From NCBI GenBank assembly GCA_017302795.1, contig JAFLCB010000010.1, forward strand, positions 98,065-162,064: DNA of 64,000 bases. The letters run 5' to 3'. The notes below the pieces were generated by a model that was not told the DNA's origin, ran no database searches, and worked only from the letters and a program-made list of their open reading frames with translations. The position numbers were made by a program, and so were the translations under genes. This DNA is from Deltaproteobacteria bacterium. Lineage in GTDB: Bacteria; Bdellovibrionota; Bdellovibrionia; Bdellovibrionales; JAMPXM01. Each line of letters begins with the position of its first letter. The stretch's first letter is position 1. Shown here piece after piece: positions 1-8,239 of this stretch.

Positions 1-395
1 GTGCCGTGATCAACGATCAAACAATTCAAAAACTAAAAACCAAGGTCATTTGCGGCGGCGCGAACAACCAGCTGGCCGAGGCGCGCCATGGCGACATGCT
101 TCGCGAACTGGGAATCTTATACGCACCTGACTACGTGACCAATGCCGGCGGCTTGATGAATGTCTTCGTCGAACTCGAAGGTTATAGCCCAGATCGCGCA
201 CTCGATAAGACTGTTCAGGTTTACGACAATTTGATGAAAGTCTTCGCGATTGCAAAGCGTGACGGAATTGGAACACATACCGCTGCAGATCGGCTTGCTG
301 AAGAACGCATCATCACTATGGGGAAGTTGAAGCAAACCCACCAGGGCGTGTCTTTACGACCGTTCTCAACGTTAAAAGAAATGAAAAACCGCTAG
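1..395 (+). CDS. Glu/Leu/Phe/Val dehydrogenase, C-terminal part (5' end outside window)
   Basis: This is the C-terminal ~130 residues of an NAD(P)-dependent amino acid dehydrogenase, most like leucine dehydrogenase, which deaminates branched-chain amino acids to 2-oxo acids. The segment A-V-I-N-D followed by [10 protein letters not shown] and then [12 protein letters not shown] is characteristic of the cofactor-binding Rossmann half of this family. The frame is open to the left edge (the codon before the GTG at 6 is GCC), so that GTG is internal and not a start. Seen: motifs and open 5' end. Inferred: substrate. Leucine fits the branched-chain keto acid dehydrogenase E1 elsewhere in the window, but glutamate or phenylalanine cannot be excluded without the N-terminal domain. 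Confidence 0.88.
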   Translation, partial: AVINDQTIQKLKTKVICGGANNQLAEARHGDMLRELGILYAPDYVTNAGGLMNVFVELEGYSPDRALDKTVQVYDNLMKVFAIAKRDGIGTHTAADRLAEERIITMGKLKQTHQGVSLRPFSTLKEMKNR

Positions 396-492
396 AGCCG
401 CCTGCGGACCATCTGTGACCGGGCGCTCCATTGGAGTGTCCGCACGCAGGCTTCCATTGACAGAAATAGGCTCTAGGCTCGAGTTTTTTAGT
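396..492. other. Structured intergenic region with nested inverted repeats
   Basis: Between the dehydrogenase stop and the YfgM-like start lies an imperfect inverted repeat: AGCCGCCTGCGGAC just after the stop pairs with GTCCGCACGCAGGCT near 438-452. Within its loop CTCCATTGGAG forms a small second hairpin. There is no run of T after the outer stem, so a classical Rho-independent terminator is not supported. It could be a Rho-type or imperfect terminator, or a structured 5' leader of the next operon. Confidence 0.45.
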
Positions 493-1335
493 ATGGATAA
501 AAACACACCTTCGAATTCTCAGCGCCCCAACCAAAACCCATCAAAAAACCCATCAAAAAACCAGGTTGTGCCAGAGGGCCTCGCCAAAGAACTAGAGGGA
601 ATTTCTGATCGCGATTTTCTTCAGGATTCGGTTCTTGGACTGGTCGAAACACTCGCCAAGCACAAAACAATCGTGATTGCCGTGGTTGCAGCGATCGCGG
701 TGGGCGGGATCGGCTATGCCGCAAACGGCGCGATCAAAAGTCGCACAGAATCAAAAGCGCAAAACGCCTTTTTCCCGATCGAGAAATCCTACACTGAGAA
801 ACGCGAAAAATTTGATCAGGCCAAATTTGCGGACCTGACTGGTCAAAAAGCAGAAGGAGCCATTAAGGCAACTGGCGACCTAGCAAAAGACTATGGCACT
901 CTTGTCGAAGATCTCGAAGCGTTTGCAAAGACCCACGCCGGGACTGCGGCAGGCGCACAAGCGGCAATGCTCGCCGCAGAAACCCGAATGTCCTACAACC
1001 AAGCGGATCTTGCTGGATCGACTTTGGACTCCCTCGTAAAAGAAACTAAAGCTACAAATCTCATGGGTGGTTTGGTTCGGATGGCCAACGGAAATGCGTG
1101 GGCCCAAGCAGGCAAGTGTGACCTTGCTGTAAAAGCATGGGAACAGGTTCTTGCGACGAAGGAAATTTCCTTCCTTCACGGCGAAGCGGCACTTCGTTCG
1201 GGGCTTTGCCTCGAAAAAAGTGGAGACAAAACCAAAGCGGCCGAAATGTACCGCAAAGCATCGGGTGAAAGCGAACGCTCCTCGGCCTCGCAGACAGCGA
1301 AAGCTCTACTTCGCGCCATCGAAATGGGGACTTGA
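493..1335 (+). CDS. YfgM-like membrane-anchored TPR protein
   Basis: A protein of ~280 residues with a charged, Asn/Pro/Lys-rich cytoplasmic N-terminus (containing a short NPSK repeat), one transmembrane segment (roughly residues 55-78, rich in Ile, Val and Ala) and an Ala-rich helical domain that reads like tetratricopeptide repeats. This is the architecture of YfgM, the inner-membrane accessory subunit of the Sec translocon. The frame extends upstream to 415, but the ATG at 493 gives the sensible start and leaves the hairpin untranslated. Its TGA overlaps the ATG of bamB (TGATG), the same order as yfgM-bamB in gammaproteobacteria, which supports the call. The TPR units are inferred from composition and neighbourhood rather than from a strong motif. 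Confidence 0.72.
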   Translation: MDKNTPSNSQRPNQNPSKNPSKNQVVPEGLAKELEGISDRDFLQDSVLGLVETLAKHKTIVIAVVAAIAVGGIGYAANGAIKSRTESKAQNAFFPIEKSYTEKREKFDQAKFADLTGQKAEGAIKATGDLAKDYGTLVEDLEAFAKTHAGTAAGAQAAMLAAETRMSYNQADLAGSTLDSLVKETKATNLMGGLVRMANGNAWAQAGKCDLAVKAWEQVLATKEISFLHGEAALRSGLCLEKSGDKTKAAEMYRKASGESERSSASQTAKALLRAIEMGT

Positions 1336-2540
1336 TGTCTCGAAATGTGCGTTCTCTGTTTGTTTCGACAGTGCTCTTGTTCGGAATCTTTACGAGTGGC
1401 TGCAGCCTGCTTCCTACGTTGAAGAAAGGCGGTCGGGAACTCGTTCTTGAACCGACATTCGTTCGTTCAACTCAAACCGCCGAATCCTTTAGCTATCGAC
1501 GGCTCAATCGAATGACACCGCTGGTAACCAAAAAGACAGTCATTCAAGGTAACGCAGTGGATGGTCTCGTCAATTACGACCGCAAAACGGGCCAGGAGAT
1601 CTGGCGAATCGACCTTGAAAATGGAGTTGAGGGAGGCGCGGAGCTCGCTGCCGACACATTATTTTTTGGAGCCGGCGACGGACTCTTGCGCTCCGTCGAC
1701 GCCGTCAGCGGCAAAACCAACTGGTCTGTTCCAATGCGAGCAGAGCTCTTGTCGGCCCCGACTCTGGACCGCGGTATTTTAATTGCTCAGACAGGTGCTG
1801 ATGTACTTTATGGACTTGAAGCAGAATCAGGAAAACTGCTTTGGACGTACAATCGTCAAGTGACAGGAAATCTTTCTGTTCGATCTTCCACGCGCCCAGT
1901 GGTTTACGGTGACAATGTCCTAGCAGGATTTAGCGACGGTTACCTCGTTGCACTTCGAAAGCGAGACGGTGTCGTACAATGGGAAAGAAAGCTCGGCAAA
2001 GGCAATCGTTTCCGCGATGTCGATTCAACGCCCGCGATTAACGGAAAAAAAGCCTACGTAGCAAGCTACGACGGGCTTCTTGTCGCGTTAAATCTCGATT
2101 CTGGTGAAGTCATTTGGCAATCAGATTTTGGCGGTTATCTACCCGTGACAATCGGCACTGGGGCTTATGCTGATCGGCTTTACTTTTCGACGATCGACGG
2201 TCGAGTTTTAGAAATTGAAGAGGCAACCGGAAAAGAGTTGCGAGCAATCAAGCTCTCGACCGGCATCGCGACACAACCGCTGATCACAAAAAAACTTCTT
2301 ATTTTTGGCGAATCTGAAGGAGCAATTCGAGTCATAGATTTGGATTCTCTTAAAACGGTTGCGCACTATTCTAGCGGTGAGGGGATTTTATCGACGCCGT
2401 TTTTGGACACGAAGAAAAACGAACTTTGGTTTGTTTCCTCGACTGCGAATCTGTATGCGCTGAAACTTTCTTACCGAAGAGTGGCTGAAAGGTTTCCATG
2501 GAAGCGGCTCGAGTCCTCTCCTACATCATCATCGTTTTAG
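1335..2540 (+). CDS. bamB: Outer membrane assembly lipoprotein BamB
   Basis: A ~400-residue lipoprotein with a signal peptide and lipobox F-T-S-G-C (Cys about residue 23). It is followed by a beta-propeller of PQQ-type blades; examples are DRKTGQEIWRIDL, DAVSGKTNWSV, EAESGKLLWTY, RDGVVQWERKL and LDSGEVIWQSDFGG. BamB is the accessory propeller of the BAM complex that inserts beta-barrel proteins into the outer membrane. The length and the position directly after a YfgM-like gene match the conserved yfgM-bamB pair; the usual third gene, der, is absent here and is replaced by a small lipoprotein and an M48 protease. The ATG at 1335 overlaps the upstream TGA, indicating translational coupling. 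Confidence 0.9.
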   Translation: MSRNVRSLFVSTVLLFGIFTSGCSLLPTLKKGGRELVLEPTFVRSTQTAESFSYRRLNRMTPLVTKKTVIQGNAVDGLVNYDRKTGQEIWRIDLENGVEGGAELAADTLFFGAGDGLLRSVDAVSGKTNWSVPMRAELLSAPTLDRGILIAQTGADVLYGLEAESGKLLWTYNRQVTGNLSVRSSTRPVVYGDNVLAGFSDGYLVALRKRDGVVQWERKLGKGNRFRDVDSTPAINGKKAYVASYDGLLVALNLDSGEVIWQSDFGGYLPVTIGTGAYADRLYFSTIDGRVLEIEEATGKELRAIKLSTGIATQPLITKKLLIFGESEGAIRVIDLDSLKTVAHYSSGEGILSTPFLDTKKNELWFVSSTANLYALKLSYRRVAERFPWKRLESSPTSSSF

Positions 2541-2929
2541 TTTTCGGAACTTCGCTTGGCGGATGTGCTAGCCGTCCCTGTCGGCAGCCTCGCGCCCCAG
2601 AGCTTGATCAGACGGTTAAGCAGCCAGCGATTACATCAAGCGCGACGAGCCCAGAAGGTGGATCGAATGGGAACGAAAATGCACCGTTAAAGGTTCGAGT
2701 TTATAAGTCAGATGGAAGCCGCCAATGCGAGAGGCGGGGTGGGAAATCCGTCGAAGCCACTGAACGTGAGCTAGCGGGAATCCCGGTTTATCATCGCGAA
2801 AAACGAAGCGACGGATTGATGCATATTCAAGTTTGCGGAAGTCCAACGGGAATAATTAATATCTACGAAATCGATTCATCTAATCTCAAGCAAGCCGAAG
2901 AACGCGGCTTCAAGCGCTGGGAGGAATAA
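2498..2929 (+). CDS. Small lipoprotein of unknown function
   Basis: A 143-residue predicted lipoprotein: a hydrophobic stretch then L-G-G-C (Cys about residue 23), a low-complexity Pro/Ser/Thr linker, and a basic C-terminal domain with conserved-looking Cys residues (RQCERRGG, IQVCGS). The start lies 43 bp inside bamB in another frame and the stop is 4 bp before the M48 protease start, so it is almost certainly co-translated with both. I do not recognise the family. The position suggests a periplasmic role in envelope assembly, which is inference from context only. Confidence 0.7.
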   Translation: MEAARVLSYIIIVLVFGTSLGGCASRPCRQPRAPELDQTVKQPAITSSATSPEGGSNGNENAPLKVRVYKSDGSRQCERRGGKSVEATERELAGIPVYHREKRSDGLMHIQVCGSPTGIINIYEIDSSNLKQAEERGFKRWEE

Positions 2930-2933
2930 CGAA

Positions 2934-3974
2934 ATGAAACCAGAAGTAAAATCGCGAATCTTGACAACTAAAGACGACAAAGTACTGACCGAGCTCGATC
3001 GCGTGCTCGACCAGATGACGAAAACTCCTTTGGGGAGGCGGCATTTTTTGGCGGCTGTTCCATTTCTAATCTCGGCGTGCGCGTCGGGCGGGGGCAGTCG
3101 GTACCGTGAGGGCGACAATGCTGGCCAAGAAACTGAGATCACAGTGGATGACGAGCGCCGTATGACCCGCGAGGCTCTTCAGGAAATGAAGAAGGACTAT
3201 CCTGCGCTGAAAGATGCTGAAATGCAGAACTATATTTCTGCAATGGGAAATCGGATCGCGGCCGCAAATGGCCTTGAGGGAAAACCCTACGACTATTCAT
3301 TCACTGTCGTAGACGTGCAATACGTGAACGCGTTTGCTCTTCCGGCAGGCACGATCTACGTCACAACACCTTTGATTGCGATGGCCGATTCCGAGGCCGA
3401 ACTTGCAGGTGTGATTGGACACGAAATCGGACATGTGACCGCAAGGCACACAGCTGAACGCATGGACCAACAGAAAAAAGGGACCTCGTCATGGGTGTAC
3501 GCTCTGGGCGGAGGACTGCTTGGCGGTGCCGCTGGCTTCGGAATTGGAAAACTAATCTGTCCTCCAAGCGACAATGACTGCTTACAGAAAGCAGCAACTC
3601 TGGGCGCTGCCGCCGGCGGGGCCGGCGGACTTTTAGTTCAAAAGTACAAATTCATGGCGAACTCGCGTGAAGACGAAATGGAAGCTGATCGAATTGGCTT
3701 TAAAACTTCTGTGAAGGCCGGGTACAGCCCAAAAAATGTTGGCGATTTCTATGCGAAACTTCAAAAAATGGAAGACGAACGAAGTCGCGGTGGACAACCA
3801 CTACTGGCTAGTCTTGCCGACGCGATGTCTACCCATCCACCAAGTCGCGAGCGCGTAAGCCAAATGAACGAGCTTGCAGCGGCAACTCCGGGTAATTCAA
3901 AAGCCATTGTTTCATCGTCCGCTTTTGATCGAATTCGAAAGCGCGCAAACCAGCTTAAAAAACCCACGACCTAA
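2934..3974 (+). CDS. M48 family zinc metalloprotease, probable Tat-exported lipoprotein
   Basis: The protein has the M48 zinc site HEIGH (about residues 163-167) and the third-ligand motif EDEMEAD (about residue 245). These belong to the LoiP/YcaL/BepA group of periplasmic proteases that degrade misassembled outer-membrane proteins. It is ~346 residues and lacks the long TPR tail of BepA, so it is closer to LoiP. The N-terminus is unusual: ~34 polar residues precede an RR-H-F-L-A motif and hydrophobic core ending in S-A-C, which looks like a twin-arginine lipoprotein signal. A Gly/Ala-rich hydrophobic hairpin (about 190-235) sits between the two zinc motifs. Location after bamB fits outer-membrane quality control. 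Confidence 0.85.
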   Translation: MKPEVKSRILTTKDDKVLTELDRVLDQMTKTPLGRRHFLAAVPFLISACASGGGSRYREGDNAGQETEITVDDERRMTREALQEMKKDYPALKDAEMQNYISAMGNRIAAANGLEGKPYDYSFTVVDVQYVNAFALPAGTIYVTTPLIAMADSEAELAGVIGHEIGHVTARHTAERMDQQKKGTSSWVYALGGGLLGGAAGFGIGKLICPPSDNDCLQKAATLGAAAGGAGGLLVQKYKFMANSREDEMEADRIGFKTSVKAGYSPKNVGDFYAKLQKMEDERSRGGQPLLASLADAMSTHPPSRERVSQMNELAAATPGNSKAIVSSSAFDRIRKRANQLKKPTT

Positions 3975-4016
3975 GCCCGGTATAGAAACAAGAGATTCTT
4001 TGCTACGATAGTTGGA

Positions 4017-4664
4017 ATGAAGGCAACGAATCGGCTGAAAGCCTGGATTGCGAACAAATGGGACACAGCAGAAACCTGGCTTCCGGGTTTCTTAGTCGCA
4101 GTTTCAGTTCTTGTTGTGTTGATTGTCGCCGTTGTTCGTTTCTTAGATAGCGGAAGTCCGCGCGAGCCGGCTGCCTTTGTTGAAATCTCTGACTCCGAAA
4201 TTCCGGCTGACACGGTCTATGCTGACGGTCGAATCGATGACGTCGCGAAAAGGCGACCGCGAGACATTGGCTCGGGAAAAAGTGGTTCTTCGCCAACGTT
4301 TATTTTCGCCATCAAAGATAGTCCATCGACAAGTGAGATTTCGACCCGCACTGGAATCAATGGCAGCCGCGCGCGAGCTGTGGTTTTAGCACCGGATCTT
4401 CTTTCGCGCTCACCTGGAAAAGAAATTGCGCTGCCGCTTGAACTTTTTGAGGACACAAAGCCAGTGATTATCTTCAAAGTAATATCCGGTTATGAAGTTA
4501 ATTCGGGAATTCACACCGGACGGGCAGAAGATGACCCAAACAGCCAAGTCAATTTAACGACGGCCGATGGGATGGTGTCTGGTTTTATAAAGTACCGTGG
4601 AAAAAGCTATCGGATCATATCGGATCCAGAGCGCGGTATTCACTACATCATTGAAGTTCAATAG
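4017..4664 (+). CDS. Membrane-anchored protein with a metalloprotease-propeptide-like C-terminus
   Basis: A 215-residue protein with a short cytoplasmic N-terminus, one transmembrane segment (about residues 22-44) and a periplasmic domain. The last ~60 residues (VNLTTADGMVSGFIKYRG, then KSYRIISDPERGIHYIIEV) resemble the propeptide module found ahead of the catalytic domain in reprolysin-like and M12-type bacterial metalloproteases. No HExxH catalytic domain follows; the gene stops after this module. It lies 42 bp after the M48 protease gene on the same strand. The propeptide resemblance is my pattern recognition of spacing and residues, not a confirmed domain hit. Confidence 0.6.
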   Translation: MKATNRLKAWIANKWDTAETWLPGFLVAVSVLVVLIVAVVRFLDSGSPREPAAFVEISDSEIPADTVYADGRIDDVAKRRPRDIGSGKSGSSPTFIFAIKDSPSTSEISTRTGINGSRARAVVLAPDLLSRSPGKEIALPLELFEDTKPVIIFKVISGYEVNSGIHTGRAEDDPNSQVNLTTADGMVSGFIKYRGKSYRIISDPERGIHYIIEVQ

Positions 4665-4668
4665 TTCT

Positions 4669-6630
4669 TTATTTTTCCGTCGCTCGCGATCGGTTTTTGA
4701 TGCGGGTATTAATTCCTTGATTAAGATTTGTGTCACCACAAGGATTTCCAACGAGTCTCGCATGAAGTTCGAACAGCCGCTGCTTCATGGTGTTGCATTC
4801 TTGGCAATGAAACTTTGCCGAGACGGTTTCAGATTTGCACACGCTTTCAAGACTTGTTTTGAACTCATTCCACTTCTCTTGAAGTCCGTTCGCATTGCGA
4901 TTTATGAAAAGCTCTGCATCGCGCGCATTCGAGAGTTTAGCACACTGGCTTGTAACATCTTGTCCGCGCCCAACGCAGATTGCTTTTGTCGGAGAACTAC
5001 CCAAAACAGTGCCAAATAAAAGAGGATTGCACATTGCCTGACCGGCTTCGCACGTCAGATTTTCATTTCCGATTTTATACTCTCTGACGGCCTGACACCG
5101 TTTGTTTTGGCCGTCCAAATTCGAAATCATGCCGGCAAAAACACAGGGGAGTTTTCCTTGATAGTAGGCTTTTTTAATCGCAGCGCGATCACCGCATGAT
5201 TCGGGCTTTGGCGCACAAGCAGCAAACTTCGTCAATACGACTGATTGTACGACTGATTGTTCGGCTGCCGTTGCACCGGCTGCAGGCTTTCCTGCGGTTG
5301 GTGCAGGCGGGGAAACATCGGACGGGTGTCGTTCGATTCCACCGGCAAGAAACAATTTAGCATTTACTTCCGACATGCAACGCCCAAAACTTCCATCGTC
5401 TATCATTGGAACAAAAACAAGTTTGCCATCGCCCAGGTCTTTTCTTTCTTTGTCGCAAATCTGATCAGGGCTTTTGCGCTCATCCAAGTATGGCTGAATT
5501 TCAACACGATTTATTCGTCTTCCAAATTTGAGCGTTGGTGCTGCAGGCGGCGGGAGAGGAAAAGTCGTCGCTAAATTTTCTTCACCAGTCAATTGGGCCG
5601 TAGCTTGAATATTTCCTGCGGCAGGTGCGGGCGCTCGAACAGCCTCAACCACAGGAACTGCTTCAACCGCCTCGACCTCTGGCTGCGCAGTGTCCGAGTT
5701 GAACACAAGTTCTCCAGCAGTTGCTCGATCGAAGAGCGCTTGGATCTTTCCTTCCTCTTCGTCTGTACAAATACTGAGACCCGAATGATCGATTGCTTTA
5801 CCACTATCATTCGTGAATGTTTGGTTTTGATGTTTTGAACGACAGCTGTAGCGCTTTCCCTTGATTTTTCCTTGCGCCAGAAGTTCCACATAATCTTGGA
5901 TGTTCGTCGCCTGCGAGCCAGGGCGGAGTGCTCGGGATACAGCACCAAGTGTTTGAAGCATGGATGTGGGACTTGAGCTCTCGGATTTTACTGGACTCAC
6001 GATAGCAATTACAGCATTGCCTGAGTTCGCACCGCTGGCGGCGATCGCGGCTTCAGTTAACGGCATTTGGGTCTTTGGCAGCGCGGTGTCTGCAGCCGTT
6101 TTTCCGCGTGGATCAGAAACTCTTTCTGCATATTGCAGAAATGCTCTTTCATCGATACGAGCGAAAACTGAAGAGCCCGCGCTTTGAGATTTTGAACCCA
6201 CCTTAACCGCAGGGTTACAGCGATACGTGCCAACTTCTTGCTGCCAAATTATTCCCTGACCTTGATCGAAACAGCTTCTCAAGGCGGACTCACAAAACTT
6301 GCTTTGAAGGCAAGGTTGAACAGTCGCTGCCTTGGCTTCGCGGGTTAAATTCTGATCAAGAAACTCTAGCCACACTTTCAATTTTGACCGCGCCCGCGGA
6401 TCGCTATCAGAAAATCTAGCCTGAGGGTCTTTAGAAAGCTCGATCAAGATCTTCCGAACACCTTCGATATAGGCAATGCGCTTTCCCTGCGGAAGCCGCA
6501 TGAGTTCCGAGTACGAAAGTAAGTCTCCGTTGGACGTTTGCGACCAAACCTTCGGCGACAGGAGACAAATCGCGATAAACGCCGCTAGAATGAACGAGAG
6601 CGCCGATATAGAATGCCTATCTAGTCGCAT
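4669..6630 (-). CDS. Large secreted Cys-containing protein of unknown function
   Basis: A 653-residue protein with a clear signal peptide (MRLDRHSIS start, long hydrophobic core, cleavage after V-W-S-Q or nearby). The mature part carries several Cys-rich patches (about residues 105-140 QPCLQSKFCESALRSCF, about 395 DQICDKE, and a final third with C-x-x-C spacings such as KFHCQECNTMK), consistent with a disulfide-stabilised periplasmic or secreted protein. A Pro/Ala/Val-rich linker separates an N-terminal and a C-terminal half. I recognise no enzymatic motif. It is convergent with the preceding gene, only 4 bp apart. Confidence 0.7.
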   Translation of the reverse strand: MRLDRHSISALSFILAAFIAICLLSPKVWSQTSNGDLLSYSELMRLPQGKRIAYIEGVRKILIELSKDPQARFSDSDPRARSKLKVWLEFLDQNLTREAKAATVQPCLQSKFCESALRSCFDQGQGIIWQQEVGTYRCNPAVKVGSKSQSAGSSVFARIDERAFLQYAERVSDPRGKTAADTALPKTQMPLTEAAIAASGANSGNAVIAIVSPVKSESSSPTSMLQTLGAVSRALRPGSQATNIQDYVELLAQGKIKGKRYSCRSKHQNQTFTNDSGKAIDHSGLSICTDEEEGKIQALFDRATAGELVFNSDTAQPEVEAVEAVPVVEAVRAPAPAAGNIQATAQLTGEENLATTFPLPPPAAPTLKFGRRINRVEIQPYLDERKSPDQICDKERKDLGDGKLVFVPMIDDGSFGRCMSEVNAKLFLAGGIERHPSDVSPPAPTAGKPAAGATAAEQSVVQSVVLTKFAACAPKPESCGDRAAIKKAYYQGKLPCVFAGMISNLDGQNKRCQAVREYKIGNENLTCEAGQAMCNPLLFGTVLGSSPTKAICVGRGQDVTSQCAKLSNARDAELFINRNANGLQEKWNEFKTSLESVCKSETVSAKFHCQECNTMKQRLFELHARLVGNPCGDTNLNQGINTRIKNRSRATEK

Positions 6631-6754
6631 ATATTGATATCGGAACTCTAACGACTCGACTTGAGACTTGTCCTATAAAAAGACACTAAGTAGCTGTAAA
6701 TACAGGAATCATGCATCCCTGATAAGTATTATTATGTTCGCAGCGCCTTGGTAT

Positions 6755-6780
6755 CAACGCCCCGATAAACTGGGGCGTTG
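6755..6780. terminator. Perfect 9-bp stem hairpin downstream of a - strand gene
   Basis: CAACGCCCC and GGGGCGTTG form a perfect 9-bp stem with an 8-base loop, 9 bp beyond the stop of the 6789-7343 gene. There is no T-run on either strand, so it may act as a weak terminator or transcript-stabilising hairpin rather than a canonical Rho-independent terminator. Confidence 0.5.
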
Positions 6781-6788
6781 GCTAGAAA

Positions 6789-7343
6789 TCACAATAAACC
6801 GATAACAAATTGCCAAGCCAAATCATTTGGTTCAGGCGTCCCAAAGCGACCCTGCTGATTGGTGTCGTAAACCAAAGCAGGTCGGTCGTAGAAGTCATTG
6901 AGTTTTAATTCGTAGCTTGAATCCCAGGCTCCAAACCTATCGGAAAATGCGATCTGAATTTTCAAAGGAGTTGGATAGCCACATTCTTCCCAATAACCAA
7001 AACCAGCGCTGGCCGCACTCAGGTAGCCTCGGTTGTTCCATTCTCGTCCAATACTAATCGTTTTCGTAAATGTGCTGGAAGTAGTTCTACCTACCATGCA
7101 TGTGACCGTGATCACCGCATCGATACTGGCTCTGGCCGGACGATTTTGAGCAAGAGGGCCTGAATCCTTGTAGCCTAGGATGTACTGGCTTCCCTGCACA
7201 TTATTGACTCTTGCAACAAAAGCATGATCGGCCAACTTAACCACATGTACTTTTTGGTTGTAAGACTCTGTGGGATAAGAAGTTGCGCCCGCCCAACTTG
7301 CCGCGAACAAGATTAAACTCAGTGCTAAGATATTTTTCTTCAT
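6789..7343 (-). CDS. Small secreted protein of unknown function
   Basis: A protein of ~184 residues. The start is placed at the ATG giving MKKNILALSLILFAASWAGA, a textbook signal peptide cleaved near A-G-A-T; the frame extends 28 codons further but that stretch has no signal character. The mature protein is rich in Tyr, Gly and Asn with only two Cys (VTCMVGR and EECGYPTPLK), which could form one disulfide and suggests a compact beta-rich domain. No family is recognised. It stands alone, divergent from the next gene with ~215 bp between them. Confidence 0.68.
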   Translation of the reverse strand: MKKNILALSLILFAASWAGATSYPTESYNQKVHVVKLADHAFVARVNNVQGSQYILGYKDSGPLAQNRPARASIDAVITVTCMVGRTTSSTFTKTISIGREWNNRGYLSAASAGFGYWEECGYPTPLKIQIAFSDRFGAWDSSYELKLNDFYDRPALVYDTNQQGRFGTPEPNDLAWQFVIGLL

Positions 7344-7558
7344 GTTATGATTTCTCTTTACTAAAATTTTTGAATTGCTTGCGACACCTATCGAAAAAAT
7401 GCGAATTATGCACGCAATACTGATCATTCGAAGTTTTTACATTCCAGCAAGGACTGCCGAAATTGCCCAACTGCTGCGGCGACGCATAACTGCTTTCGAT
7501 ATTAGCCATTGATTTCTTTGCCTCGACTTTCGCGCCTGATCAATTCAGATATCAAAGC

Positions 7559-8239
7559 ATGAATATACTTTCACGCGTTTCGAGTTACTTCGTTTGCGGC
7601 CTCGGTTTGTTTTCCGCCTTGCTGGCGGCAAACCCAAGCCATGCAGGTTTAGATCTCTTGCGCCCGAGGACTTTACATAGGATCTCGGTCGATCCACGCA
7701 CAGGTGCGGGAATTACCTATTTCGATAAGGTTTTGGAAAGCTACCGAGGCGCCGAAAGCATCGCCTTAAAATCTGCTTCCGGAATCTATGTTGGCCGCTG
7801 CTATTACACTGATCATCCCATGAAACCTGTGGCGTCGATTGTCGTGATCACAAAAGAACTTCGATCTCGACATGGCCCGCTTGCGAATGACGAAGTGAGA
7901 TTTATTCCTTTGGTTGATCGATTTGCAGAGCCGGATCGTTACGACCGGATTGCGAAAAAAGAAATCCTATCCATTTCGAATCTTGCCATGGACTTCAGCC
8001 ATGAACTTGCACTTCCCGTCGAATCGCGCCGCGAGACCTACGTCGTGGGTTTAAGAACACCAGACGAAGACAGTCGCCTGTACCGATTTCGCAGAAATGA
8101 AAATGCACTTTTCCTTCGCCTTGAGTGCGCCGAAGACTCAGTTTGTTTGAGCGCAAATTCAAGTCTTGGACGCCAAACTGTCCATGCCTACGAGGGTGAA
8201 CCGATTGCTCAGTGCCATTACTTTAAACGTTTCAAGTAG
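7559..8239 (+). CDS. Secreted protein of unknown function
   Basis: A 226-residue protein with a signal peptide (MNILSRVSSYFVCGLGLFSA, cleavage about A-N-P-S-H-A). The mature part has scattered Cys residues (GRCYYTDHPM, LRLECAEDSVCLS, AQCHYFKRFK) that could form disulfides. No Shine-Dalgarno is evident before the ATG. I do not recognise the family and the neighbours give no functional clue. Its 3' end overlaps the convergent EamA transporter gene by 8 bp. Confidence 0.65.
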   Translation: MNILSRVSSYFVCGLGLFSALLAANPSHAGLDLLRPRTLHRISVDPRTGAGITYFDKVLESYRGAESIALKSASGIYVGRCYYTDHPMKPVASIVVITKELRSRHGPLANDEVRFIPLVDRFAEPDRYDRIAKKEILSISNLAMDFSHELALPVESRRETYVVGLRTPDEDSRLYRFRRNENALFLRLECAEDSVCLSANSSLGRQTVHAYEGEPIAQCHYFKRFK

